Assembly (NCBI GenBank): GCA_035626595.1
Contig: DASPNJ010000153.1
Span: 1 to 64,000, forward strand
Length of the DNA: 64,000 nucleotides
Origin: JAQGMV01 sp035626595
GTDB lineage: Bacteria; Pseudomonadota; Gammaproteobacteria; Burkholderiales; SG8-41
Direction of reading: 5' to 3'
The stretch's first letter is position 1; each line of letters begins with the position of its first letter. The notes under the pieces were generated by a model. The model had not been told where the DNA came from. It was given only the letters and a program-made list of their open reading frames with translations, and searched no databases. Positions 28,152-37,262 of this stretch are shown here, one piece after another. The translations under genes and the position numbers were made by a program.

Positions 28152-29885
28152 TCACGCCTCTGGAGGCGCCGTGTATCCAGGAATGGCGGTCGGATCAACC
28201 AGGTCGATCTGCTCGGGCGGCATGAACTGCCGCGCGTAGGTCTCGTACACCTTCTCCCACATGAAGATGTCGAAGAGATCCGGGTCGATGTGTCCGTTCT
28301 GCTTGAACTTCCCGAGGATCGTGAGCGCTTCGGACAGCGTCTTGCCCTTCTTGTAGGGCCGGTCGCGCGCGGTCAGCGCCTCGAAGATGTCGGCGATACC
28401 CATGCAGCGCGCCTGCACGCTCATCTGCTCGCGCTTCAGGCCCTTCGGGTAGCCCTTGCCATCCATCCGCTCGTGGTGGCCGCCGGCGTACTCGACGACG
28501 TTCGACAGGTGCTTGGGCCACGGCAGCGCTTCCAGCATCTGGATCGTCATCGTGATGTGGTGGTTGATGACCTGGCGCTCGGCGGCCGTCAGCGTGCCGG
28601 CGCGGATCGTGAGGTTCTGCAGCTCGTCGTCGGTAAGGAAGTTCACTTCCTGCCCGGCGGCATCTCGCCAGCGGTAGCGGATCGCGATGTCGTGGACGCG
28701 CTTCACGTCCTCGTCCTTCATGAACTCGCCGCCGATGTTCACGCGGCGCAGGAACTCGCGATCGTCCTCGATCTCCTTCAGCCGCCGCTCGAGGCCCGCG
28801 GCGTCGGAGCCGAGCTCGAGCTGGGCATCGCGCCGCACGATCTCGAAGCGCGTGTCGATCAGCGCGATCCGGTCGAATATCGTCTCGAGCTTGGTCGCCT
28901 TGTCCACGACGTGCACCGGTGTGGTGACTTTGCCGCAGTCGTGCAGCAGGCCCGCGATCTTGAGCTCGTAGCGGTCGCGCTCCGTCATCGTGAAATCGCT
29001 GAGCGGACCGCGGTCGCAGCGGGTGACGGCGTCGGCCAACAGCATCGTGAGCTGGGGCACGCGGTCGCAGTGGCCGCCGGTGTACGGCGACTTGTCGTCG
29101 ATCGCCGCGTTGATCACCTTGATGAAAGACTCGAACAGCTCTTCCAGGTGATTGATGAGCAGCCGGTTCGTGAGCGCGATGGCGGCCTGGGACGCGAGCG
29201 ATTCCGCGAGCCGTTGGTCGGCATCCGAGAACGCCTTCACCTCGCCGCTCACCCGGTCCTTCGCATTGATGAGCTGAAGGACGCCTATGATCTCGTTCTC
29301 GTGGTTCTTGATCGGGATCGTCAGGAACGAGCGCGAGCGGTAGCCGGTCTTCTCGTCGAAGCGCTTGGTGCCCGAGAAGTCGAACCCTTTCTCGGTATAG
29401 GCGTCGGCGACGTTGACCGAGCAGTCGTGGTGCACCGAATACGCGGCGACCATGCTCTGCACCGGCTTGCCGTCGGGATCGAACAGGTGGACCGGGTGGA
29501 ACGGAATGGGAACGCCGCTGGTGCCGCCCATGGCGATCCCGAGGCTGTCATTCCTCATGATCTCGAACTTGAGATCCTTGCCGTCCTGCATGCGGTAGAG
29601 CGTACCGCCGTCGGCATTGGTGATCGATTTCGCGGCGACCAGGATCGACTCCAGCAGCTTGTCGATATCGCGTTCGCTCGAGAGCGCGACGCCGATCTCG
29701 ACGAGCTGGTCGAGCCGCTGCAGCAGGTCGGCATCGGCGACCGCGGCCGCGTCCTTGAGCGGCGCGGGCGCGACGTCCTGCGCGCTGCCTTCGAGCGCCG
29801 CCGGCGCGTCCGGTGCCGACCGCGGGTCAGCCGTCGGCGCGTCCGGTGCCGACCGCGGGTCAGCCGTCGGCGCTACTTGATGCAT
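28152..29885 (-). CDS. GAF-HD-GYP cyclic-di-GMP phosphodiesterase-like protein
   Basis: A 577-residue protein starting MHQVAPTADPRSAPDAP. A low-complexity N-terminus contains an 11-residue unit encoded by a 33-bp direct repeat. A GAF domain (about 60-235) and then an HD-GYP domain (about 250-555) follow, with LLHDCGK at 313-319 and HHERMDGKGYP at 470-480. Both signatures are intact, so c-di-GMP hydrolysis is expected. About 90 extra residues separate the HD motif from the helix ERQVINHH, longer than in typical HD-GYP domains. The start lies 13 bp inside the end of the ATPase gene. It is the last gene of the signalling operon. Confidence 0.9.
   Translation of the reverse strand: MHQVAPTADPRSAPDAPTADPRSAPDAPAALEGSAQDVAPAPLKDAAAVADADLLQRLDQLVEIGVALSSERDIDKLLESILVAAKSITNADGGTLYRMQDGKDLKFEIMRNDSLGIAMGGTSGVPIPFHPVHLFDPDGKPVQSMVAAYSVHHDCSVNVADAYTEKGFDFSGTKRFDEKTGYRSRSFLTIPIKNHENEIIGVLQLINAKDRVSGEVKAFSDADQRLAESLASQAAIALTNRLLINHLEELFESFIKVINAAIDDKSPYTGGHCDRVPQLTMLLADAVTRCDRGPLSDFTMTERDRYELKIAGLLHDCGKVTTPVHVVDKATKLETIFDRIALIDTRFEIVRRDAQLELGSDAAGLERRLKEIEDDREFLRRVNIGGEFMKDEDVKRVHDIAIRYRWRDAAGQEVNFLTDDELQNLTIRAGTLTAAERQVINHHITMTIQMLEALPWPKHLSNVVEYAGGHHERMDGKGYPKGLKREQMSVQARCMGIADIFEALTARDRPYKKGKTLSEALTILGKFKQNGHIDPDLFDIFMWEKVYETYARQFMPPEQIDLVDPTAIPGYTAPPEA
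29803..29868. repeat. 33-bp direct tandem repeat, two units
   Basis: Two exact copies of a 33-bp unit (29803-29835 and 29836-29868) encode a doubled APTADPRSAPD at the N-terminus of the HD-GYP protein. It is in frame and therefore tolerated as linker. It is likely to vary in copy number among relatives. Confidence 0.85.
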
Positions 29886-32245
29886 ACCGCGCGAACCTGC
29901 TGGATATCGGTGATGCCCTGCAGGACCTTCTCGATGCCGTCCTGCTTGAGAGTGCGCATGCCCTCGTCCAGCGCGGTCGCGAGCATCTGGGCGACCCGGG
30001 CGTGCTCCTGGATCTGCTCCTTGATGCGGTCGGTGCCGATCAGGAGCTCGTGCAGGCCGACGCGTCCCTTGTATCCGGTGCCGGCGCAGGCATCGCAGCC
30101 TTGTGCCGTGTAGAGCATGATCTCGCCGCGCTCGTTGCCGAAATCCTTGAACCAGCTTTCGCGCAGTTTCAGGCGCTCGCCTTCGCGGTCCGCTTTCCAC
30201 GCGGGCGTGGAGAGGAGCTCCTGCGCGTACTCGTTGATTAGGAGATCGATTTCCTCGTCGGTCGCGACGTGTTCCTGTTTGCACTTGCACAGGCGGCGCG
30301 CGAGCCGCTGCGCCAGGATGCCGAGCAGCGCGTCGGAGAAGTTGAAGGGGTCCATGCCCATGTCGAGCAGCCGCACGATCGATTCGGGGGCGCTGTTCGT
30401 GTGCAGCGTGGCGAATACCAGGTGTCCGGTGAGCGATGCCTCGATGCCGGTCGACACCGTTTCCTTGTCCCGCATCTCGCCGACCATGATGATGTCCGGA
30501 TCGGCGCGCAGGAAGGCCTTCATCACCACCGCGAAATCGAGGCCCGCCTTGCGGTTCACCTGCACCTGCCGCAGGCCCTTCTGCGTGATCTCGACCGGAT
30601 CTTCGGCGGTCCAGATCTTGGTGTCCGGCTGGTTGAGGTATCCCAGCACCGAGTGCAGCGTCGTCGTCTTGCCCGAGCCGGTCGGACCGCACACGAAGAA
30701 CAGCCCGTACGGCTTCTCGATCGCGCTCTTGCAGAGCTGGAGGTTACGCGCCGAGAGCCCGAGCTTGTCCAGCGGAATCGGCTCGCCGCCCGCCAGGATC
30801 CGCATCACGATGTCTTCGACACCGCCGGCCGTGGGAATCGTCGCCACGCGCAGCTCGATGTCGAGCGGCCCGAACTTCTTGAACTTGATCTTGCCGTCCT
30901 GCGGCTTTCTGCGCTCCGAGATGTCGAGATCGCACATGATCTTGATCCGCGCGGCGAGCGCGTTGCGGTAGCTGCCGGGGATCGAGATGTAGTTCATGAG
31001 CGCGCCGTCGCGGCGGAAGCGCACTTCGGTCTTCGCCTTGCCGGGATAGGGCTCGATGTGAATATCCGAAGCGCCCTGCTTGTAGGCGTCGATAATCACC
31101 TTGTTCACGAGCTTCACGAGCTCGTTGTCGTTCGCCGCCGAGGCAACGTCCTCGGAAATGCCCTCCTCGTCTTCATCGAGCCCGCCCAGCAGATCGCCGA
31201 TGTCGCCGAGGTTGTCGTCCATCACCCCCATGCCGAACATCTGCTCGACTGTCTGCGCGAACTCCTTCTGCGTCGTGACCGTATAGACGATCCTGCTCTT
31301 CGGGTAGACGTTGACGACCATGCGGGCGGCCTTCGTCTGCTCCGGGTCGAGCGTCATGATGGCGAGCCCCTCCTGATCCTCCCCGAGCGGCAGCCACTGG
31401 TTCGTCTCGCAGAATTCGCGGCTCATGTTGCGCAGGAGATCGGCCGGGCGGATGCGGTCCGGTTTGAAGGGCTCGTACGGCACGCCGAAGTACACCGACA
31501 GCGCGTGGCCGAGGTCGCCGATGCTCACGTGGAACTCTTCCGTGAGCACCGTCTCGAGGTCGAGGTTCTTGCGCCGCGCCGAGCGCTGCGCGAGCTCGAG
31601 CTCGTCGGAAGAAAGCACGGCGTTCGCGATGAGCGCTTCGTACTTGCTCCTGAGCGGCATCATCGTCGGCTTCTGCTGCCGCTGCTGGAGCGCGATCGCG
31701 AGCGTCTCCGCGACCTGGGCCACGCCTTCCTCCATGATCGGCAGGAACGGCCGGGCGCTGCGCGTATTGATGATCTGGATCACGCCGACGAGATCGCGCG
31801 TGCGCGCGTCCAGTATCGGCGCGACCAGCATCTGGCGCGTGCGATAGCCGGTTTTCGCGTCGACCGCCTTCAGGAAGTTCAGTTGCGGTCCGTAGGACTT
31901 CAGCTCGGCGTCGTCGTAGACGTCGCGGATGTTCACCACGCGCTTGTGCAGCGCGACCCAGCCGGCGATCGACTGCTCGTTGATCGGGAGCTTGATGTCC
32001 TTGAACGAGGCGAGCCCGGTCTTCACCTTGGACACGATCGAGGTCTTGTCCTCGCTCGTCACGTAGATCGTCAGGCGGTCGGCTTCGAACAGGTCACAGA
32101 GCTCCTGCGACAGCGCCACCATGATCTCGTCGATGTTGGCGCTCGAATGGATCTTGTTCGTGACCGCCTGCAGCTTCTGCTGGAACGAAAGCTTGTCGGC
32201 GAGCGCGGACTCGGGGACCGGGGCGCTCTGAAGCACGCTTACCAT
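29873..32245 (-). CDS. GAF domain-containing PilB/GspE-type secretion ATPase
   Basis: A 790-residue protein. GAF domain at about 20-190, MshEN/T2SSE N-terminal domain at about 215-335 (VLTEEFHVSIGDLGHALSV), and the ATPase at about 370-780 with Walker A GPTGSGKTTTLHS (520), Walker B PDIIMVGEMRD and a zinc tetra-Cys region (LCKCKQEH ... GCDACAGTGYKGR). Relatives power type IV pilus extension or type II secretion. It has a sensory GAF domain and sits in a second-messenger operon without other pilus genes. It could energise the pilins of the 20-21 kb region; that link is inference. Confidence 0.9.
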   Translation of the reverse strand: MVSVLQSAPVPESALADKLSFQQKLQAVTNKIHSSANIDEIMVALSQELCDLFEADRLTIYVTSEDKTSIVSKVKTGLASFKDIKLPINEQSIAGWVALHKRVVNIRDVYDDAELKSYGPQLNFLKAVDAKTGYRTRQMLVAPILDARTRDLVGVIQIINTRSARPFLPIMEEGVAQVAETLAIALQQRQQKPTMMPLRSKYEALIANAVLSSDELELAQRSARRKNLDLETVLTEEFHVSIGDLGHALSVYFGVPYEPFKPDRIRPADLLRNMSREFCETNQWLPLGEDQEGLAIMTLDPEQTKAARMVVNVYPKSRIVYTVTTQKEFAQTVEQMFGMGVMDDNLGDIGDLLGGLDEDEEGISEDVASAANDNELVKLVNKVIIDAYKQGASDIHIEPYPGKAKTEVRFRRDGALMNYISIPGSYRNALAARIKIMCDLDISERRKPQDGKIKFKKFGPLDIELRVATIPTAGGVEDIVMRILAGGEPIPLDKLGLSARNLQLCKSAIEKPYGLFFVCGPTGSGKTTTLHSVLGYLNQPDTKIWTAEDPVEITQKGLRQVQVNRKAGLDFAVVMKAFLRADPDIIMVGEMRDKETVSTGIEASLTGHLVFATLHTNSAPESIVRLLDMGMDPFNFSDALLGILAQRLARRLCKCKQEHVATDEEIDLLINEYAQELLSTPAWKADREGERLKLRESWFKDFGNERGEIMLYTAQGCDACAGTGYKGRVGLHELLIGTDRIKEQIQEHARVAQMLATALDEGMRTLKQDGIEKVLQGITDIQQVRAVCIK

Positions 32246-32324
32246 GAACCCCTCGCTGGACTGGATGTTTCGCGGCGGCAGGTGATAGTCGTCATAACGA
32301 TTCGTCGGTTGAAGCTCGCGCCGG

Positions 32325-33089
32325 CTAAAGCTCGAAAACCTGGTTCATCCTGAGCATCTGCGGGCGCCGCTCGGACACGCGCGATCCGATCTCTTCCATG
32401 ATGAGCTCGGCTTCGCGCGGCTTCAGATGCGTCACGTAAACGTCCGCGTGACGGCGCAGCTTCGCGAGCTCTTCGGCGAGCAGGCTCGGACACAGGTGTT
32501 TGGAAGCGACGGCAAGGTCGCGCTCTCGATCGGAGAGCGCCGTCTCGATGATCAGGTAGCGCAGGTTGTCGATCGCGTTCACGTGCTGCCACAGCGCGTC
32601 GTTGGTCGTGGTGTCCCCGCTGAAAACGAGGCTCGCCCGCCCCGAGTCGAGGTGAAAGCCGACGGCGGGCACGACGTGATTGGCGGGCAGCGGCGTGACC
32701 GTGCGCGTGCCGAGCTTCACCGGCACGCCGATCTCGATCGTCTCGTAGCGCAGGACGGGTCTCGCCGGATCGGGGATCTGCGAGAAATCCGGCCACAGCT
32801 TCCAGTTGAAAAGGTGCTCGCGCAGGATCGCGAGCGTCTCGGCTGTCGCGTGCACCACGATCGGCTTCTCGCGCATCCAGCCGACGGTGTCGGCCAGAAA
32901 CGGTATGGAGGCGACGTGGTCCATGTGCGAGTGCGTGACGAAGATGTGATCGATCTGGGTGAGCTCGGCGACCGAGAGATCGCCGACCCCGGTGCCGGCG
33001 TCGATCAGCACGTCGTGGTCGAGCAGCATCGAAGTCGTGCGGAGGTCTCCGCCGATTCCGCCGCTGCACCCGAGGATCCGAAGCTTCAT
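32325..33089 (-). CDS. Metallo-beta-lactamase-fold cyclic nucleotide phosphodiesterase-like
   Basis: A 254-residue protein starting MKLRILGCSGGIGGDLRTTS. Metal motif VTHSHMDHVAS (HxHxDH), then LPANHVVPAVGFHL, FSGDTTTNDALW and VTHLKPRE. The order and the LRTTS/LIDAGTG segments fit class II cAMP phosphodiesterases (PDE1/CpdP type) better than glyoxalases or RNase Z. It would hydrolyse cAMP. It is encoded 2 bp after the adenylate cyclase gene, so maker and breaker are co-expressed. Confidence 0.82.
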   Translation of the reverse strand: MKLRILGCSGGIGGDLRTTSMLLDHDVLIDAGTGVGDLSVAELTQIDHIFVTHSHMDHVASIPFLADTVGWMREKPIVVHATAETLAILREHLFNWKLWPDFSQIPDPARPVLRYETIEIGVPVKLGTRTVTPLPANHVVPAVGFHLDSGRASLVFSGDTTTNDALWQHVNAIDNLRYLIIETALSDRERDLAVASKHLCPSLLAEELAKLRRHADVYVTHLKPREAELIMEEIGSRVSERRPQMLRMNQVFEL

Positions 33090-33091
33090 GC

Positions 33092-35311
33092 TTACTTGTG
33101 CTCGAAGGTGAAGGCGCCGTCCCAGCCCTCGCCGGGCGGGTTCGGACGCAGCATGGCGACGCGGCCGAGGAACAGCTCGTAGAGCATCGAGTCCGGCCGC
33201 AGCCGTACGAGCTCGAGCAGGCGCTGTTCAGCCATCTGCCACTCCTGTCTGCGGTAGAACTCCAACGCCTCGTGAAAAAGAGCGATCTCATCCAGCATCG
33301 CCTGCCCGACTTCGCCTTCGACGCCGATCGGCTCGAAGATCGTGACTGCGGTGTCCTTGCCCTTCACCCGGACGCGGTCCAATTCTCTGTAAACCACGCC
33401 CGGAACTGCCTTTTTCGTCTCCTCGCCAACTATGATATCAGCCCCATATTCCTTTGTGAGACCTTCCAGCCGCGATGCGAGGTTAACTGCGTCACCCATC
33501 ACGGTATACGCGAGACGCACGCGCGAGCCCATGTTGCCGACGCTCATGCGGCCGGTATTGAGTCCCACCCCGATCCGGATCGGAGGCCAGTTTTTGGAGG
33601 CGAAGTAAGGCTGCAGCTCCTTCAGTCGCCTTTGCATCTCCAGCCCGGCGAGCACCCCGTTACGGGCGTGGTTCGGATCCGGTAGCGGCGCCCCCCAGAA
33701 CGCCATGATGCAGTCGCCCATGTACTTGTCGATCGTGCCGCGGTGGCGATAGATCACCTCCGTGAGCGGCGTCAGGAACTCGTTCATGAGCTGCGACAGC
33801 GCCTTCGGCTCGAGACCTTCCGAAATCGTCGTGAAGCCCCGCACGTCGGTGAAGAGCACCGTCATCTCGCGCGATTCGCCTTCCATTGACGCGCGCTCGG
33901 GGTTGTTCGCGAGGTCGTCGACCACTTCCTTGGGCACGTACTGGCCGAACAAGCCCGTGATCTGCCGGCGATTGCGACCTTCGATCAGGAAGCCGTAAGC
34001 CATGTTGACCACGAACAGCGTGAGGATCAGCGCGAGCGTCGCCGCGAGCGGCAGGACCATGTGCGCGTAGTGGTAGAAGCTCACGTTGATGCCGACCGCG
34101 AGCACGAATGCCGTGAGGCTGACCAGCATCGCGTAGTGCGCCGGCAGCAGCGGCAGCCACAGTGCCAGCGCAACGCCGAGCACGAAGATCATTACGATCT
34201 CAACACCGAGTGCATAACCCGGCTGATGCTTGATCGCCTGGTCGAGAATGCCGGCGATCATGTTGGCGTGGATTTCCACGCCGGGATACGCCGGCTCGAC
34301 CGGGGTCGCCCGCAGATCGAGGAGTCCGGGCGCGCTGGTACCGATCAGCACGATCTTGCCGCGAAGCTGCTCGACCGGCACGCGGTCGTTCATCACGTCT
34401 ACGAGAGAGTGATATGCGAAGCTCCCGCGGGGTCCGCGGTACGGGATGAGCGCCGTGCCCCTGCTGTCGACCGGTATCCGGTAGCGTCCGACGCCGATCG
34501 CTTCGAGCGTGCCGTAACCGGCGGAAAACTCGTCCTCGATGTACAGCCGTACCGGCGGCCCGCCGAAAATCTGGCGAACCATCGCCAGAGAGAGCGGCTC
34601 GTAAAACTGGCCTTTGTACTCCGCAAGCATGGGGACACGCCGGGTGATGCCGTCGCTCTCGACGTGCGGATTGAAGTGCCCGGCGGACGCAGCATTCTTG
34701 ACGAACTCCGGTAGATTGCCGGTAAAGCCTTCGTACGATCGCACTGCCGCGTCTATCGAGGCCAGCGCTTTGACGCTGGCGATCGCGGGCGGGAGCGCCC
34801 CCTTCTCGATCTCGATGCCCTGGAAGGTGTAACCCAGGACGACCTGACGGTCTTTCATGCTCTGCGCGAAGAGCTGGTCGAAATCGAGCTGCGGCTTCAA
34901 CTGCTCGAGCGCGGACTGGAACTGCGGCACCCCCTTCAGCTCCTCGGCGGAGAGCTTCTCCAGCACGCGCAGGCCGGAAGAGGGGTCGCGCTCGCTGAAC
35001 ACGACGTCGAAGCCGACGATGGAAACCTGGTAGTGATCGAAGAGCTTGTCGAGCAGGAACGCGAGGCGGCTGCGCGGCCACGGCCAGCGCCCTTCCCCGC
35101 CGCGTTCGGGCTCTTCGAGGCTTTTTTCGTCGATGTCGAGGATCACCACGCGCGCGTCCACCGTGCGCGGCATCGTCAGGCGCAGCCGCGCGTCGGAAAT
35201 GATCGATTCGAGATTGTCGATGAAGGGAATGCGCAACTCGCCGTGAACGTGCGCGAGCAGGACCAGCACGACTATGAGGCCGATGAATATGCGCGCCTTG
35301 TTCTTTTTCAT
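33092..35311 (-). CDS. CHASE2 domain transmembrane adenylate cyclase
   Basis: A 739-residue protein with the start chosen at MKKNKARIFIGLIVVLVLL. One N-terminal membrane span, an extracytoplasmic CHASE2 sensor (about 30-335), three membrane spans (about 340-430) and a class III cyclase domain (about 470-650). Catalytic features are FTDVRGFTTISE (metal Asp), DKYMGDCIMAFWGAP (Lys for adenine and second Asp), and YTVMGDAVNLASRLEG. All key residues are present. A C-terminal helical tail follows. The start overlaps the PP2C stop (ATGA). Ligands of CHASE2 domains are generally unknown. Confidence 0.92.
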   Translation of the reverse strand: MKKNKARIFIGLIVVLVLLAHVHGELRIPFIDNLESIISDARLRLTMPRTVDARVVILDIDEKSLEEPERGGEGRWPWPRSRLAFLLDKLFDHYQVSIVGFDVVFSERDPSSGLRVLEKLSAEELKGVPQFQSALEQLKPQLDFDQLFAQSMKDRQVVLGYTFQGIEIEKGALPPAIASVKALASIDAAVRSYEGFTGNLPEFVKNAASAGHFNPHVESDGITRRVPMLAEYKGQFYEPLSLAMVRQIFGGPPVRLYIEDEFSAGYGTLEAIGVGRYRIPVDSRGTALIPYRGPRGSFAYHSLVDVMNDRVPVEQLRGKIVLIGTSAPGLLDLRATPVEPAYPGVEIHANMIAGILDQAIKHQPGYALGVEIVMIFVLGVALALWLPLLPAHYAMLVSLTAFVLAVGINVSFYHYAHMVLPLAATLALILTLFVVNMAYGFLIEGRNRRQITGLFGQYVPKEVVDDLANNPERASMEGESREMTVLFTDVRGFTTISEGLEPKALSQLMNEFLTPLTEVIYRHRGTIDKYMGDCIMAFWGAPLPDPNHARNGVLAGLEMQRRLKELQPYFASKNWPPIRIGVGLNTGRMSVGNMGSRVRLAYTVMGDAVNLASRLEGLTKEYGADIIVGEETKKAVPGVVYRELDRVRVKGKDTAVTIFEPIGVEGEVGQAMLDEIALFHEALEFYRRQEWQMAEQRLLELVRLRPDSMLYELFLGRVAMLRPNPPGEGWDGAFTFEHK

Positions 35312-36066
35312 GCGGCCTCCCGTTCGGCGCGCACGAGAATGACCGAGATATTGTCGAAGCCACCCGCTTCGTTCGCGCGCTCGACCAGGCGCCGCGCTGC
35401 GAGCTCGAGATCGCGGCCGCATTCGAGCAGCGTCTGCCGGATCTCACGGTCCATCATCATGTCGGTGAGCCCGTCGGAGCACAGCAGGTAGACGTCTCCC
35501 GGCACGACGTCGTGCGTGTGCACGTCGGCGCGAACGTCGGGATCGATGCCGACCGCGCGTGTGAGCACGTTGCGGTTGACGGAGTATCGCGCCTGCTCCG
35601 AGCTGATCGCGCCGCGCTCGAGCTGCTCCTGGACGATCGAGTGATCGCGGGTGAGCTGCCTCAACTCTCCGCCGCGCAGAAGGTAAAGCCTGGAATCGCC
35701 GACGTGCGCATACGTTACGCCGGCTTCGTGCCACAGCGCCACGACGAGCGTGGTACCCATGCCGTCGTAGCGCCGTTCGGCGCGCGCCGCCTGGAACACC
35801 GCGGAATTCGCTGCGGCGACCTGCGAAGCGACCAGCGCTTCGGCCTGTGCCCGCTCCAGCCGCCCGCCGGTGCGACGGTCGGTGAGCGCAGAGCTCACCG
35901 CGTCCGCCGCCATGCGGCTCGCGACTTCGCCGGCGTTGTGGCCGCCCATCCCGTCTGCGAGTACCGCGAGGCGGGCATGCGCATCGACGCTGATCGAGTC
36001 CTCGTTGTGGCCCCGTACGCGCCCGGGATGCGACGCGCTGGCCGTCTCGAGCGTAATCGCGGTCAT
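35308..36066 (-). CDS. PP2C-type serine/threonine phosphatase
   Basis: A 252-residue protein with the start at MTAITLETASASHPGRVRGH; a GTG two codons upstream is possible. Metal-binding PP2C motifs are RGHNEDSI, VLADGMGGHNAGEVAS, VGDSRLYLLRGGEL, LLCSDGLTDMM and GGFDNISVILVR, so a complete catalytic core is present. No membrane span. It is the first gene of the operon and translationally coupled to the cyclase, suggesting that Ser/Thr phosphorylation status feeds into cAMP production. No partner kinase is in the window. Confidence 0.92.
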   Translation of the reverse strand: MTAITLETASASHPGRVRGHNEDSISVDAHARLAVLADGMGGHNAGEVASRMAADAVSSALTDRRTGGRLERAQAEALVASQVAAANSAVFQAARAERRYDGMGTTLVVALWHEAGVTYAHVGDSRLYLLRGGELRQLTRDHSIVQEQLERGAISSEQARYSVNRNVLTRAVGIDPDVRADVHTHDVVPGDVYLLCSDGLTDMMMDREIRQTLLECGRDLELAARRLVERANEAGGFDNISVILVRAEREAA

Positions 36067-36260
36067 GCGCACGACTGTCCGGCGATGCGCACAACGAGCG
36101 CCACGGCTACGGCTTGAAGCACCCCCTCGCGCTCGTACCGCGGACGGCCCATTTGTCCTGAATATTTATCGAGTTAACGCAACCGGTCATTCTACGGTAG
36201 CGCCTTTGAGGACATTGTGCTGTTTTTCGCACGCGCCGCACGAAAAGCGGGCGCCGAACG

Positions 36261-37193
36261 TCAGGTGCCGAGCAGCACACCCGGGGCGAGGCCGTTCGCA
36301 CGTGCGAAATCGCCGCCCGAGACCTTCTTGCCGTCGGCGCCGCGCGCCCGCAGCACCTCGATCGCGCCGCCCTGCGCACTCACCCGGAAGCTCGCCTCGG
36401 TAACGTTCGAGACCTCGCCGATCTTGCCGGCAACGTCTCCGAACTTACGGTAGGGGTGTTTGCGCGCGTCGAAGATCTGCACCTTCTGGCCGTTGAGCGT
36501 CGTCCATGCGCCCGGCGCGGGATTGGAGCCGCGGATGGTGTTGTAGACGAAATCGACGTGATTCGCCCAGTTCACGCGCGCTTCCGCGTCGCGGCACCAG
36601 CCCTCGTAAGTCGCCTGCGCCTCGTCCTGCACGCGCTCGGAATGCTTGCCGGCGGCCACGAGCCCGGCCGCTTCGACTATCGCCTCGACGCCCATCGGAA
36701 AGAGCCTGCTGAAATACACGTCGCCCAGCGTATCGTCGGGGCCGATCTCGCACTCCTTCTGAAGCACGATCGGACCTTCGTCGAGGCCTTCGTTCGGCCT
36801 GAAGATCGTGAGGCCGGTGCGCGTGTCGCCACGGATGATCGGCCAGTTGATCGACGACGGGCCGCGATACTTCGGCAGCAGCGAGGGGTGATACTGGATG
36901 GTGCCGAGCCGCGGGATCTGCGTGAAGCTGTCGGGCGCGAACTGCAGCACGTAAGCCATCACGCCGAGATCCGCATCGAGCGCTTTCAGCGCCGCGTGCG
37001 CATCCTCACCGCGCAGCGACTTGAACTGGTGCACCTTGAGCCCGCGCTCCTGCGCCGCGGCGCGCAGCGGATCGGCTTTCGCGCCGGGCTTCTCCGGCGC
37101 GCAGAACACCGCCGTCACCTCGTCGCCGCGCTTGAGGAAGGCCTCGAGTACCGCCTTACCGAAATCCTGCTGACCGATGATCGCTATTTTCAT
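36261..37193 (-). CDS. Formyltransferase-like protein of the oxalate locus (Fmt/ArnA fold)
   Basis: A 310-residue protein starting MKIAIIGQQDFGKAVLEAFL. It has the formyl transferase N-domain (to about 200) with YHPSLLPKYRGPSSINW (the SLLP.RG folate-site signature) and a C-terminal OB-like domain (about 210-305). It resembles methionyl-tRNA formyltransferase and FDH hydrolase domains, but is encoded with frc and oxc, not with def. A formyl exchange between formyl-CoA and tetrahydrofolate, or formyl-folate hydrolysis, would fit; this is inference. It is the last gene after frc, 69 bp away with a palindromic repeat between. Confidence 0.8.
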   Translation of the reverse strand: MKIAIIGQQDFGKAVLEAFLKRGDEVTAVFCAPEKPGAKADPLRAAAQERGLKVHQFKSLRGEDAHAALKALDADLGVMAYVLQFAPDSFTQIPRLGTIQYHPSLLPKYRGPSSINWPIIRGDTRTGLTIFRPNEGLDEGPIVLQKECEIGPDDTLGDVYFSRLFPMGVEAIVEAAGLVAAGKHSERVQDEAQATYEGWCRDAEARVNWANHVDFVYNTIRGSNPAPGAWTTLNGQKVQIFDARKHPYRKFGDVAGKIGEVSNVTEASFRVSAQGGAIEVLRARGADGKKVSGGDFARANGLAPGVLLGT

Positions 37194-37217
37194 GATTTTC
37201 CGAATGCGTGAATAAGC

Positions 37218-37253
37218 CGTAGGGTGCGCCAATGGCGCACCGCGGTGCGCTAC
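37218..37253. repeat. Dispersed GTAGGGTGCGC palindromic repeat, copy 2
   Basis: CGTAGGGTGCGCC-AAT-GGCGCACCGCGGTGCGCTACG has nested inverted arms. The first 12 bases are shared with the copy near 12143-12154. It occupies the 69-bp gap between frc and the formyltransferase gene, within an otherwise tight operon, and may form an RNA hairpin there. Confidence 0.55.
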
Positions 37254-37262
37254 GCGCGCAGC

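Noticed and set aside
29803..29868. Direct repeats as a possible CRISPR
   Set aside because: There are only two adjacent 33-bp units with no spacer, both in coding frame and encoding a linker.
36073..36260. Promoter for the PP2C operon in the AT-rich patch near 36160-36180
   Set aside because: TAAATATT is present, but no -35 hexamer falls at 16-18 bp, so I could not support a specific call.
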